Shown here piece by piece: positions 8,120 to 16,197 of a DNA stretch of 46,325 nt. The position numbers and the translations under genes are program-made. Position 1 is the first letter of the stretch; each line of letters begins with the position of its first letter. Origin of the DNA: Frankiaceae bacterium (GTDB lineage Bacteria; Actinomycetota; Actinomycetes; JADGOV01); contig JADGOV010000012.1 in the NCBI GenBank assembly GCA_017882785.1, positions 1-46,325 on the forward strand. Reading direction: 5' to 3'. The notes beneath the pieces were generated by a model that saw only the letters and a program-made list of their open reading frames with translations, ran no database searches and had not been told where the DNA came from.

Positions 8120-9121
8120 TCAGGTCAACAGTCCGTGTGCGGCGAACGCCTCGTGGGTCGCGGCGTCCTCCAGCGCCCCGACACCCCGGAAGCTGCGGAT
8201 CGTGGCCCGCGCGGCGGCCGCGATGCGATCGGTGGTCCGCGCCTCAAGGTAGGACTCGTCGAGGACCGCGGCCAGGTGCCTGTCCGGCAGCCCCTCCGCG
8301 CGCAGCGCGGCGGCGACGGCCGACAAGTCGGGTTCGAGGAAGGCGCGCACGAAATCCGGGATGCGGGGGCCGACGAGCTGTCGTTCGCGGGCGTCAACCT
8401 GCGGCCACAGAACCTGAAGGAAGCTGCGGAAATAGGCGTGGTGACGGCCCTCGTCGGCGGCATGGTCGGCCACGAGAGCGCGCAGCGCCGGCGGGAGCCG
8501 CTCGTCACGCGGGATGTCGGTGAGGATCGCCGAGACCAGGGTCTCACTGACCACGGCGAAGACGAGGTCGACGAGTCGCCGGCAGTCCGGGGGCAGGCTG
8601 TGCCGGATCTCGTCCAAGCGCCGCACGAATCGCGGCTGCACGGGAAAGAAGGGCGGGACTGCACTCGCCGTGTTGACCTGGTCGATGAAGTCATGGGAGA
8701 ACTGCGCGTGCCACGCCTCGTCCGTGGTGATGGCGAAGGCGTCGGCCTGCATCCGGGCGGGCACGGTGATGCCGGTCCGACCCAGGGAGATGTCGGTCGT
8801 CACCGGAATGACGGCGACCTGCTCGAGGACCTGGGTGAAGTGCAGGTACTGGTACAGCGACCGCACGAGCAGTCTGTGGACGGCCGACCCACCGCGCTCG
8901 GTGAGGAGCGGGTGCCGGGCGGCAGGGGCCAGCTCCGGCGGGAAGAACAGCACCCGACCGCCGTCCTCGCTGGTCACGCTCCCGTCAGCCAGGACGCGCC
9001 GTGGCTGGGTACGGACGCTGGCCCGGCCGTGCCAGTTGAGGAACCTGGAGTCATACGCCTCAGCCGGCGGACCGGTGGCGCAGCCGGGGACGGTGACGCG
9101 CAGCTCGTTCACCGTAGTCAT
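8120..9121 (-). CDS. AurF-type diiron oxygenase
   Basis: The 333-residue protein carries all seven iron ligands of the AurF (p-aminobenzoate N-oxygenase) family at nearly the same spacing: Glu100 (QVLEQVAV), Glu135 and His138 (TDEAWHA), Glu193 (VVSETLV), and His220, Glu224 and His227 (ADHAADEGRHHAYF). In AurF the ligands are 101/136/139/196/223/227/230. Family members oxidise aryl or alkyl amines to hydroxylamine, nitroso or nitro groups; some hydroxylate C-H bonds. In this operon the amine could come from the class III aminotransferase. The ATG at 9121 follows GAGGCGAGA. It sits 34 bases after the PqqD-like gene. Confidence 0.8.
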   Translation of the reverse strand: MTTVNELRVTVPGCATGPPAEAYDSRFLNWHGRASVRTQPRRVLADGSVTSEDGGRVLFFPPELAPAARHPLLTERGGSAVHRLLVRSLYQYLHFTQVLEQVAVIPVTTDISLGRTGITVPARMQADAFAITTDEAWHAQFSHDFIDQVNTASAVPPFFPVQPRFVRRLDEIRHSLPPDCRRLVDLVFAVVSETLVSAILTDIPRDERLPPALRALVADHAADEGRHHAYFRSFLQVLWPQVDARERQLVGPRIPDFVRAFLEPDLSAVAAALRAEGLPDRHLAAVLDESYLEARTTDRIAAAARATIRSFRGVGALEDAATHEAFAAHGLLT

Positions 9122-9155
9122 GTCGTCTCGCCTCAGGGTGGTCGCAGATGGGTGG

Positions 9156-9458
9156 TCAGTAGGTGAGGATTCCGGCGCGGGTGAGCGTCAGGATGAGGTC
9201 CGCGACGTCGTCGAGCGCGCTCGCCCGGTCGATGTCGTACTCGACGCACAGCGCCCCGGCTAGTTCAGCCACCGACCGCTTCCCGTCCATGAGCTTCCAG
9301 ATGAACGTGGCCGACTCGGAGAGCTCCCGCGGCTCACTCGGGCCGGCAACGAGGGTCTTGCTCCGGTAGTTGCGGACCCGGGAGTCCAGGTGCTTGCGAG
9401 GGATCCTGTCCTGGTCGGGCATGCTGTCCTGGTCGGGCATGTTGTCGAATGTCGTCAC
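9156..9458 (-). CDS. PqqD-like RiPP recognition element (RRE) protein
   Basis: The 100-residue protein has a disordered N-terminus followed by a PqqD/lasso-B1-type winged-helix domain. The signs are LSESATFIWKLMDGKRSVAE, LAGALCVEYDIDRASALDDV and ADLILTLTRAGIL. PqqD domains bind the leader of a ribosomal peptide and present it to modifying enzymes; they have no catalysis of their own. This is the strongest pointer that the 22-residue gene at the operon start is a precursor. The start overlaps the nucleotidyltransferase stop (ATGA). The first codons contain a perfect 18-bp tandem repeat that doubles the peptide unit MPDQDS/R. Confidence 0.85.
   Translation of the reverse strand: MTTFDNMPDQDSMPDQDRIPRKHLDSRVRNYRSKTLVAGPSEPRELSESATFIWKLMDGKRSVAELAGALCVEYDIDRASALDDVADLILTLTRAGILTY
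9406..9441. repeat. Perfect 18-bp tandem duplication inside the PqqD-like gene
   Basis: The unit ctgtcctggtcgggcatg occurs at 9406-9423 and 9424-9441. It is in frame and adds MPDQD(S/R) twice, so each copy also offers an extra in-frame ATG. It lies in the unstructured N-terminal tail and should not disturb the domain. Confidence 0.9.
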
Positions 9459-10237
9459 AGCTGCACCTCACCGGCAATGTGCTGGCAGACCCGCAATACG
9501 TCCTCGACCCACTTCTCCGGGGCGGTCGGGTCGAAGTCACGCATGGTCTCGATCGCCCAGTAGTCCTCGAAGGTGAGTTCGGCCGGCGCGACGTCCTCCA
9601 TCCGGCGGGCCCGCCACTTCGCCTGTTCGTTGAACTCCGCATGGCTGGCGAGCAGCGCCTCCACCGCAGCGCCGAAGGCGTAGCGGGCGGCCAGGACGGC
9701 GCTGTGCAGGTCGCCGGCCTGCACCATGCCGACGGCGTCCTCGGTCAGCAAGTCCAACTCGTAGAGCGCCCGCGAGGCGATCATCGTCTTGACCGCGGCG
9801 TCGTCGAACTGCCGTGCCCGCCGGCTCAGCCACTCGGCACCGGTCACGACGTCGGCGAAGGCGAGCCGCTGCATGAACGCGGTTTCGTGCGTGGTCAGCG
9901 ACTCGGCCCGCGCGCGCCCCGCCTCGAACGACGCCCAGGACACCAGGCCGAGTAGCTCATCGACCTGACTGTCCGTCCAGTATTCGACGTCCCAGCGGCG
10001 GCCTTCGGCGATGAAGGCGTGAATGGGCACGGTACCTGGGGCCACCGACACCGGGCCCGTCTCCCCGTCCCCGCGGTTCCACGGCTCAGGAACGATCACG
10101 TACACGTCGACGTCGCTCGACGGGTTACCCCAGCCGCGGACGAGCGACCCGGCGAGGTAGATCGCCTCCGGCGCGGCGGGCAGCAGCTCGTGCTCCGCGA
10201 GAAGCTCGAGGCAACGATGCGGCGTGACGACTGTCAT
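9455..10237 (-). CDS. Minimal nucleotidyltransferase (pol-beta fold)
   Basis: The 260-residue protein has the NTase signature LAGSLVRGWGNPSSDVDVYV: Gly30-Ser31 with Asp42 and Asp44 as the metal-binding DxD. A likely third acidic residue lies in RWDVEYW (Asp83 or Glu85). The C-terminal half is helical, like aminoglycoside nucleotidyltransferases (ANT) and DUF4111 proteins. Such enzymes transfer AMP to hydroxyl groups of small molecules. Related proteins of unclear role occur in some lasso-peptide clusters. Here it could activate an intermediate or act in self-protection. It overlaps both neighbours by ATGA (10234-10237 and 9455-9458), so its translation is coupled. Confidence 0.75.
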   Translation of the reverse strand: MTVVTPHRCLELLAEHELLPAAPEAIYLAGSLVRGWGNPSSDVDVYVIVPEPWNRGDGETGPVSVAPGTVPIHAFIAEGRRWDVEYWTDSQVDELLGLVSWASFEAGRARAESLTTHETAFMQRLAFADVVTGAEWLSRRARQFDDAAVKTMIASRALYELDLLTEDAVGMVQAGDLHSAVLAARYAFGAAVEALLASHAEFNEQAKWRARRMEDVAPAELTFEDYWAIETMRDFDPTAPEKWVEDVLRVCQHIAGEVQL

Positions 10238-12474
10238 GAGAACGCTCCAAGGTGGGCACGGTGGGCGGCCGGGACGGCCGCCGGGCTGGTCAGGAGGAGG
10301 TGGCGATCGAGTGCTTCTTCCAGGAGCGCACCGACGCTGTCGTGGCTGGTGTTACTGAGGGCGAAGACCTCGGCCAGACTCCGGCGGCCGGTGATGGCGC
10401 GGAGGAAGGCGCACCACTCGGAGTCCTCCGTGGCGTCGATCACGAACTCCAACTGTCCGTCCACCGCGAGGTACCAGGTCTCCGACTCCCCGGCGGGGTG
10501 GACGAGCAGCACGTCCTCGGCGAAGTCGAGCACCGCTTCCGGCTGAAGCCGGGGAGCGGGCCGCAGCAGACGCTGCATGTCAGCGCGGTCCCGCGACCAG
10601 TCCTCGATGGTCAATGCCGGAGGAAGCTCGCGGCGGGGCGTTTCGACGTGGGCTGCCGGCAGGTCACGCGTCATGGCTTCGAGCAGCCCGAGGTTGATCA
10701 ACCGCAGCAGGAACTCGACGCCGCCGGGTTCCGGCTGCCGCTGAAGTCGGGACAACAGGTCACGCACCCCGCGCGGATCCAGGGCGTCGACCGCAACCGG
10801 TGCGCTGAGCGCCTCCTCGACGAGCGCCGCGCCGTCACGGGCGAGCATCCGGACGAACGTGCGGTGGGTGAACTCGGCCCCCGCGCCGTGGTAGAAGGGC
10901 ACCTTGGCGCGTTGCGCGACCTCGTGGGGCAGGAGGTCGCGCACCGCGCGGCGGAGGATCCCCTTGTCCCAGAGGAGGCGCGCCCGTCGGGCGGGCGGGA
11001 TCGTCGCGAGGAGTTCGATGATGCGGTGGTCGAGGAAGGGGACCCGGGCCTCGACGCCGTTTCCGGCCGCCGTACGGTCCTCATGCCAGCAGTTGTACTG
11101 CTGGATGTCGCGATACTTCCATGCGACGAATTCCGGGTAGCGGCGCCCGTCATCTCCTCCCGTTCGCCCCGCCAGGAAGCCGTCGGTGAGGAGGGGGACG
11201 TCGTGATGACGCCACCACGGAGCCAGGTCGGGGCGCTGGCTCAGCCGGCGCTGGCGAGCGAACCCGGCGATCGAGGACTCGAAGCCCTCCCATCCGGCGC
11301 CGCCGGAGAGTTGGGCCGAGTAGCCGCCATTGAACTCGTCGCTCGCCTGTCCCAGCAGCATGCCCCGCAGTTCCGGTCGCCGCACCTTGGCGAAGCGGTA
11401 CAGCTCGTACTTGTAGTACTGCTCCGGGCCGCACATCGGTGTTTCGAGGAGCCACAGCAGCCGCTTCCACTCCTCGACATCGGGCACCCGGTCGGCATCG
11501 AAGAGGAGCTGGTGGTTGGGCAGCTGTAAGGCGGAGGCGACGAGATGCGCGTACTCGGCGTCGCCATTGGCGAACGTGCTCCCGTTGAGGACGGTGAAGG
11601 TGTGCAGGCCGCCGATTCTGGCGGCCAGCGCGGCCACGGCCGCGGAGTCGACACCTCCACTGAGGAAGAGCCCGACCTCGGCGTCGGCTGTGGCGCAGTC
11701 GGCGACGGATTCCGACAGCAGATCGCGGTAGCGCTGCACGAAGTCGGCGTCGCTCATCGAACTGGCGCCCTCGAAGGACGGCAGCTGCCAGTACCGGTGC
11801 TGCCGGCGTGCTCCGGTGGCCAGGTCGATGGTCAGGATCGTGCCGGCCGGAACGACCTCGACCCCGCGGAACCAGGACGCCACCGGCTTACGGGTGAACT
11901 CCGGGGCCGCATTGAGGCACTGGTCGGTCAGCGCGGCGTCCCAGTCGAGGGCACGCGGGCAGCGGGGATCGGCGAAGAGGGCCTTGATCTCTGAGGCGAC
12001 GGTGACGCCGTCCGCGTGGCCAGCGACATAGAGGGGCTTGATGCCAAACCTGTCCCGCGCGAGGACGAGACGGTTGCGGCGGCGGTCCCAGAGGATGATG
12101 GCGAACATGCCGTGGACCTTGTCAAGGAACGACAGCCCGTCACGCGCGTAGAGGTGCGCGAGCACCTCACAGTCGGAGCGGGTCCGCCACGGGGTGTCCG
12201 GCCCCAGCGCTGCCCGCAGCTCGCGGTGGTTGTACACCTCGCCGTTCGCGACGAGCACAACCGAGCCGCCGCCGGCCGTCAGCGGCTGGTCGCCGCCGAG
12301 TGGGTCGACTAGAGCGAGGCGGCGGAAGACGAGACCGACAGGGCCGTCCCGAAAGAGCTGCTCGCCGTCAGGGCCGCGGTGGGCGACGGCTCGGCTGAGC
12401 GCGGCAAGCACGTCGTCGCTGCGCTGGTCCAGTGGAGCCCCACCGAATCGCGCCGTGCCGGCGATGCCACACAT
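10234..12474 (-). CDS. AsnB-type glutamine-dependent amidotransferase with extra C-terminal domain
   Basis: Starting at ATG 12474 the product begins MCGIAGTARFGG, with Cys2 as the Ntn nucleophile. The glutaminase residues look complete (FRRLALVDP, VANGEVYNH, RTRSDCEVLAHLY). The synthetase half has the PP-loop LFLSGGVDSAAVAAL. AsnB converts a carboxylate to an amide through an acyl-adenylate; lasso C proteins are relatives that close a ring. At 746 residues it is about 130 longer than usual. The extra tail (VLLVHPAGESETWYLAVDGQ, then WCAFLRAITGRRSLAEVFAL and SVGALLEEALDRHLLL) looks like a second small winged-helix domain. A 10-bp duplication upstream makes the start uncertain: GTG 12480 would bury the Cys behind Met-Ile-Met. 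Confidence 0.85.
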   Translation of the reverse strand: MCGIAGTARFGGAPLDQRSDDVLAALSRAVAHRGPDGEQLFRDGPVGLVFRRLALVDPLGGDQPLTAGGGSVVLVANGEVYNHRELRAALGPDTPWRTRSDCEVLAHLYARDGLSFLDKVHGMFAIILWDRRRNRLVLARDRFGIKPLYVAGHADGVTVASEIKALFADPRCPRALDWDAALTDQCLNAAPEFTRKPVASWFRGVEVVPAGTILTIDLATGARRQHRYWQLPSFEGASSMSDADFVQRYRDLLSESVADCATADAEVGLFLSGGVDSAAVAALAARIGGLHTFTVLNGSTFANGDAEYAHLVASALQLPNHQLLFDADRVPDVEEWKRLLWLLETPMCGPEQYYKYELYRFAKVRRPELRGMLLGQASDEFNGGYSAQLSGGAGWEGFESSIAGFARQRRLSQRPDLAPWWRHHDVPLLTDGFLAGRTGGDDGRRYPEFVAWKYRDIQQYNCWHEDRTAAGNGVEARVPFLDHRIIELLATIPPARRARLLWDKGILRRAVRDLLPHEVAQRAKVPFYHGAGAEFTHRTFVRMLARDGAALVEEALSAPVAVDALDPRGVRDLLSRLQRQPEPGGVEFLLRLINLGLLEAMTRDLPAAHVETPRRELPPALTIEDWSRDRADMQRLLRPAPRLQPEAVLDFAEDVLLVHPAGESETWYLAVDGQLEFVIDATEDSEWCAFLRAITGRRSLAEVFALSNTSHDSVGALLEEALDRHLLLTSPAAVPAAHRAHLGAFS

Positions 12475-12490
12475 GATCACACATGATCAC
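12471..12490. repeat. 10-bp tandem duplication at the amidotransferase start
   Basis: The decamer acatgatcac is present twice (12471-12480 and 12481-12490). It duplicates the start region so that the GAGG motif (12492-12495) is 7 bases from an out-of-frame ATG at 12484, 11 from an in-frame GTG at 12480 and 17 from the ATG at 12474 that gives the MCGIAG N-terminus. Confidence 0.9.
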
Positions 12491-13809
12491 ACCTCTTCCA
12501 GGTCGGGGACGGGCTTCCCGTTCGGGGACGGGGTTCGGTGTCGAGCCGGCCCGATCGGGCGCGACTCGGCCGTGAGGGTGCGGGTGTGCCGCAACGGCGA
12601 GAGCAGGATCGGTACCGGCGCGAGCAGGAAGACGGCCCCCACCACCCAGAGCGCTTCGCGGTTGCCGAGCTCCTCACCGAGTGCTCCCGCGATCACGGCG
12701 CCGACCGGCAGGACGCCCCAGGACACGAAGCGGACGGTCGCGGTGACCCGGCCGAGCAGCTGCGGAGGGGTCACCGACTGGCGGTAGCTGCGGGCAAGGA
12801 CGCTGAAGACGACCGTGCTGGCGGAGATGCCCGCCGTACCGGCGGCGAAGAACAGCAAGCCCGGACCGTCCACAGTCAGCGGGACCAGCAGCACGAGGAG
12901 AGGGCCGGCGGTCGCCGCGAGAAACAGCGCACCGACCGAGCCGAGCCGGGCGCTCAGCCACCCGACGGATGCCGCGCCAGCGATGCCACCGAGTCCCAGG
13001 CCACCGAGCAACACGCCGGCCATGCCCGGGGAAACCCCCACCGTCCGGACCAGGAAGACGACGACCAGCGCTTCCAGGGCGGCTCCGGCGAAGTTGAGGA
13101 CAGCAGCGGAAAGGGTGAGTGGCCCGATCACCGGGTGGCGGCGGACGAACCGCAGGCCGGCCATGATCTGGGAAGGGAGACCGGCCGCCGAGATGCGCGG
13201 CGGCGGTTGCTCATCGCGGCGGATGCCCAGCACGCACGCCACGGACACGGCGTAGCTGCCGACGTCGGCGAGCAGGGCCACCGGGGCGCCGAGCGCTTGG
13301 ATGAGTATCCCGCCGAGAGCCGGCCCGCCGACCTGCGCGACGGACTCACTGCCCTGCAGCCGACTGTTGGCCCGGAGCAGGTCGGCAGCTGCGATGACCG
13401 ACGGCAGATAGGCCTGGAAGGCGACGTCGAAGTACACGCTGGCGGTGCCGACGAGGAGCGCCACGATGATCAGGTGCGCCAGGGAGAGCGTGCCGAACGC
13501 CCAGGCGAGGGGGATGGACAGGAGCGCGAGGCCTCGGGCGGCGTCCGTGGCCAGGATCAGTGGCCGCCGCCGGACACGGTCCACCTGGGCTCCGGAGGGC
13601 AGCCCGAAGACCAACCAGGCGACGTAGCCGGCCGCGGTGACGAGTCCGACCTGGAACGTGGTGGCATCCAGGACGGTCAACGCGACCAGGGGCAGGGCAA
13701 TGCTGGAGACAGCCGTGCCGCACGCACTGACCGTCTGGGCGCCCCAGAGCAGCGCGAAGTCCCGCCGGGCGTCCGCCGAGGCCCGATGCCGGGCTGGCGC
13801 GGATGTCAC
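12487..13809 (-). CDS. MFS exporter of the biosynthetic locus
   Basis: I start at GTG 13809 (VTSAPARHRASADARRDFAL), which follows GGGAGGCGGG. The longer open frame overlaps the phosphatase gene and is not protein-like. The 440-residue protein has about 12 hydrophobic segments and begins LLWGAQTVSACGTAVSSIAL, with the loop FGLPSGAQVDRVRRRPLILA typical of the MFS enterobactin-exporter-like/DHA3 group. A role in export of the locus product is the likely reason for its place in mid-operon. The gap to the phosphatase stop is four bases, and its own stop lies 12 bases before the AsnB-type ATG. Confidence 0.85.
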   Translation of the reverse strand: MTSAPARHRASADARRDFALLWGAQTVSACGTAVSSIALPLVALTVLDATTFQVGLVTAAGYVAWLVFGLPSGAQVDRVRRRPLILATDAARGLALLSIPLAWAFGTLSLAHLIIVALLVGTASVYFDVAFQAYLPSVIAAADLLRANSRLQGSESVAQVGGPALGGILIQALGAPVALLADVGSYAVSVACVLGIRRDEQPPPRISAAGLPSQIMAGLRFVRRHPVIGPLTLSAAVLNFAGAALEALVVVFLVRTVGVSPGMAGVLLGGLGLGGIAGAASVGWLSARLGSVGALFLAATAGPLLVLLVPLTVDGPGLLFFAAGTAGISASTVVFSVLARSYRQSVTPPQLLGRVTATVRFVSWGVLPVGAVIAGALGEELGNREALWVVGAVFLLAPVPILLSPLRHTRTLTAESRPIGPARHRTPSPNGKPVPDLEEV

Positions 13810-13813
13810 GTTG

Positions 13814-14620
13814 TCACCCGCCTCCCGCCGGCCCCAGCACTTCCCGCAGCGCCGTGACAAGCAGCGCCGGAGCCGCCACGACCCAGTCGTTCTCCTCGCC
13901 CTTCGGCACGGCCACCGACAGCCCAGCCTCGCTGGCGACCAGCGCTCCCGCCGCGTAGTCGTAGGGCGCCAGCCCCGTCTCGCAGTACGCGTCGAGCTTC
14001 CCGGCGGCCGCCGAGCACAGGTCGATCGCGGCCGAGCCCGAGATGCGGACGTCGGCGACCCATGGCAGGAGGCGGGCGATGGCTGCGACCTGCCGGGCGC
14101 GAGCCTCACGTGGATAGCAGAAGCCAGTGCCGATAACGGCCTGAGCCAGGACCTCCGTCTGCGAGCCGTGGATGCGGCCTCCGTTGGCCCAGGCACCGCA
14201 CCCGCTGGCCGCGCTGTAGGTGACGTCCAAGGCCGGCGCGTGCACGACGCCCACCAGCGGCGTCCCGCGGGACTCCGCGGCGATGGACACGGCCCACTGC
14301 GGGAGCCCGTGGAGGAAGTTGAGAGTGCCGTCCAGCGGATCCACGATCCAGCGCAGGCCGGAGGATCCACCTATGCTCGCCAACTCCTCCCCCAGCATCC
14401 CGTCGTGCGGACGCTCGGCGAGCAGGAGTGAGCGGATCAGCGACTCGCTGGCCAGGTCCGCATCGGTGACGAAGTCGGTCTCGGACGTCTTCGCCCCAAC
14501 CGGCGTCGCCGTACCCCACCTCCGCAGCAACTCCTCCCCGGCCGCAATTGCCACGCCGGCCGCAAGCTCGGCGATGCGTTCCTGATCGGCGAGCCGGACT
14601 CCGCCGTCGTGCAGGGTCAC
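13814..14620 (-). CDS. Inositol-monophosphatase-family phosphatase
   Basis: From GTG 14620 (VTLHDGGVRLADQERIAELA), overlapping the upstream PfkB stop as GTGA, the protein has 268 residues, the standard length. Family motifs are present: TDFVTDADLASESLIRSLLL, LGEELAS (metal-binding Glu), WIVDPLDGTLNFLHGLPQWA (DPLDGT metal site) and LAPYDYAAGALVASEAG, where the usual WDxAAG is YDYAAG. IMPase-family enzymes release phosphate from inositol, histidinol, fructose-1,6-bisphosphate or PAP, depending on subfamily. Together with the two kinases upstream it suggests a phosphorylated intermediate that is later dephosphorylated. Confidence 0.85.
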   Translation of the reverse strand: MTLHDGGVRLADQERIAELAAGVAIAAGEELLRRWGTATPVGAKTSETDFVTDADLASESLIRSLLLAERPHDGMLGEELASIGGSSGLRWIVDPLDGTLNFLHGLPQWAVSIAAESRGTPLVGVVHAPALDVTYSAASGCGAWANGGRIHGSQTEVLAQAVIGTGFCYPREARARQVAAIARLLPWVADVRISGSAAIDLCSAAAGKLDAYCETGLAPYDYAAGALVASEAGLSVAVPKGEENDWVVAAPALLVTALREVLGPAGGG

Positions 14621-15549
14621 GAGAGCCCGCCGCCGTTGGCGAGTGCGCACGCTGCCCCGGCCCGATCGGGGGGGAGCCTCGGACCCGCTACGCCACACTT
14701 GAGCGCGGCGAGAACAGTCCCGAACTGCAGCCGCGCCGCGAAGTCAGCACCGTTGACGAGTCCGGCGACGTACCCGGCGTGGAAAGCGTCTCCCGCCCCG
14801 GTCGAGTCCACGACCGCGCACTGTCGGCCAGGGACACGCGCAGGTGCGTCAGTCCCGTCGACGCCGACGGCCCCGTCGGCTCCCAGCGTGGCGACGACAG
14901 CCCGCGGCCCTGTGCCCTGCGCTGCGCGTAGCACGCGCAGCGGCTCCGTTTCACCCGTCAGGGTTCGCAGTACCTCCAGAGGTGCGATGAGGTCGCTCAC
15001 CCGGGAGAGGACGGGCAGGGTGCACTCGGACACCTCCTCCAGGTCCGCGACCACCGGCAGTCCCCGGGCCCGCCCGAGGTCGGCGGCTGCCGCCGCCGCG
15101 GATCCCTCGTGATTGTCGAGGTAGACCAGGCTGGCACCGGCCACGAGTTCCGGCGTGATCGTCTCAGCGGTCAGGTGGAGCCGCTTGTCCTTGTACATGA
15201 CGATGGAACGGCTGCCGGTCAGTGAGTCCACGAGGATGGCGGCCCGATGGGCCGGGCAACCGGGCACCGAGATGGACCCGGTCAGGCTCATCCCCACGTC
15301 TTCTAGCGAACGACGGGACAACGCGCTGTCCTCGTCGTCGCCGAACGCGCCGACGTACTCGACGGGAATTCCGAGAATGGCAAGCCCGTGGGCGACGTTC
15401 GCCGCCTGTCCGCCTGCGTACACGGCAAGGGACTCCGCCTGGCTCTTGCGGTCGGGGCTTATCGTGCCAGGCATCCGGAAAACGAGATCCACGGTGTTGT
15501 TGCCGATGACCAGAACCCGCCGTTGCCGGTCAAGAGTGCTTTCCTTCAC
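14617..15549 (-). CDS. PfkB-family sugar kinase
   Basis: The 310-residue protein has the ribokinase/PfkB layout. VLVIGNNTVDLVFRMPG comes first, then the substrate loop YAGGQAANVAHGLAILGIPV at about 44-63. Near the C-terminus the signature VDSTGAGDAFHAGYVAGL has the catalytic Asp of TGAGDAF. These kinases phosphorylate furanose sugars, adenosine, inosine or related polyols with ATP. It begins with ATG 15549, overlapping the P-loop kinase stop (ATGA), and ends in a GTGA overlap with the phosphatase. It may supply the phosphate ester that a PdxJ-type enzyme needs, though this is inference. Confidence 0.85.
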   Translation of the reverse strand: MKESTLDRQRRVLVIGNNTVDLVFRMPGTISPDRKSQAESLAVYAGGQAANVAHGLAILGIPVEYVGAFGDDEDSALSRRSLEDVGMSLTGSISVPGCPAHRAAILVDSLTGSRSIVMYKDKRLHLTAETITPELVAGASLVYLDNHEGSAAAAAADLGRARGLPVVADLEEVSECTLPVLSRVSDLIAPLEVLRTLTGETEPLRVLRAAQGTGPRAVVATLGADGAVGVDGTDAPARVPGRQCAVVDSTGAGDAFHAGYVAGLVNGADFAARLQFGTVLAALKCGVAGPRLPPDRAGAACALANGGGLS

Positions 15550-16166
15550 GACGCGACGGCAGCCTGGTCGAGAAGCCCGCAGTAACGCAGGATCTGCCGC
15601 GACACCTCCTCGACCGAGCAGTCCGTTGTGTCGAGGATGAGCCAGTCCTCCTCCGCGGGCAGCAGAGTGCTCAGGAAGGACTCATAGTCCTGATGCAGGC
15701 CGGGGTTGGCCCGCAGGTACCGGTCACGCGGCGATGTCGCGGCTCGCCGCTCCGCCCGCTGCGCCTTGGTGGCGGCCGTTGAGGTAAGCAGGACGTTGTG
15801 CCCGAACGGCCGGTGCGCCTCGAAAACGTACTCCCCCGGCATGATCTGTTCACCGGGGTAGAAGAACGCGTTCCGGCCGACCTGGGTCAGCCAGTGCCGG
15901 TCCTGGACCCGGTAGTCGTCGGGAGGCGTCAGCATCGACAGGTCGGCGACGAGCGCCGCGGAGTAGTAGTAGTCGCGCGTCCGCATGTCGTCGTACTTCG
16001 CAGCCTCGTTCTCGAGGAACTCCGTCAACGGGCTCGGCTGCACGTAGCAGCGTCCGAGGCTGGCCGGTCGCGCCAATTCGTTGACGAGTTGCGTCAGCCG
16101 GCGGGCGACGGTTGTCTTCCCGACGAAGTCGACGCCCTCGATGAGAACGCCGTCAATGGGCTCCAT
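15546..16166 (-). CDS. P-loop kinase (thymidylate-kinase-like)
   Basis: The 206-residue protein opens with DGVLIEGVDFVGKTTVARRL, a Walker A loop (GVDFVGKT, residues 11-18) in the style of dTMP kinases. It has a DRHWLTQ segment where dTMP kinases have the DR(Y/H) substrate motif, and a basic lid-like segment TKAQRAERRAATSPRDRYLR. The C-terminal half diverges from true Tmk, so the substrate is probably not dTMP. Similar orphan kinases occur in antibiotic clusters. The ATG at 16166 lies 31 bases after the dehydrogenase stop. Its TGA overlaps the PfkB start. Confidence 0.65.
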   Translation of the reverse strand: MEPIDGVLIEGVDFVGKTTVARRLTQLVNELARPASLGRCYVQPSPLTEFLENEAAKYDDMRTRDYYYSAALVADLSMLTPPDDYRVQDRHWLTQVGRNAFFYPGEQIMPGEYVFEAHRPFGHNVLLTSTAATKAQRAERRAATSPRDRYLRANPGLHQDYESFLSTLLPAEEDWLILDTTDCSVEEVSRQILRYCGLLDQAAVAS

Positions 16167-16197
16167 GTGCCTGCCGCCTCCGGTGGTCGTGTCGTGA

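Noticed and set aside
12487-14370. 627-residue fusion frame through the MFS gene
   Set aside because: The first ~190 residues are the antisense-like shadow of the phosphatase gene; the MFS protein begins at GTG 13809 with a good ribosome binding site.
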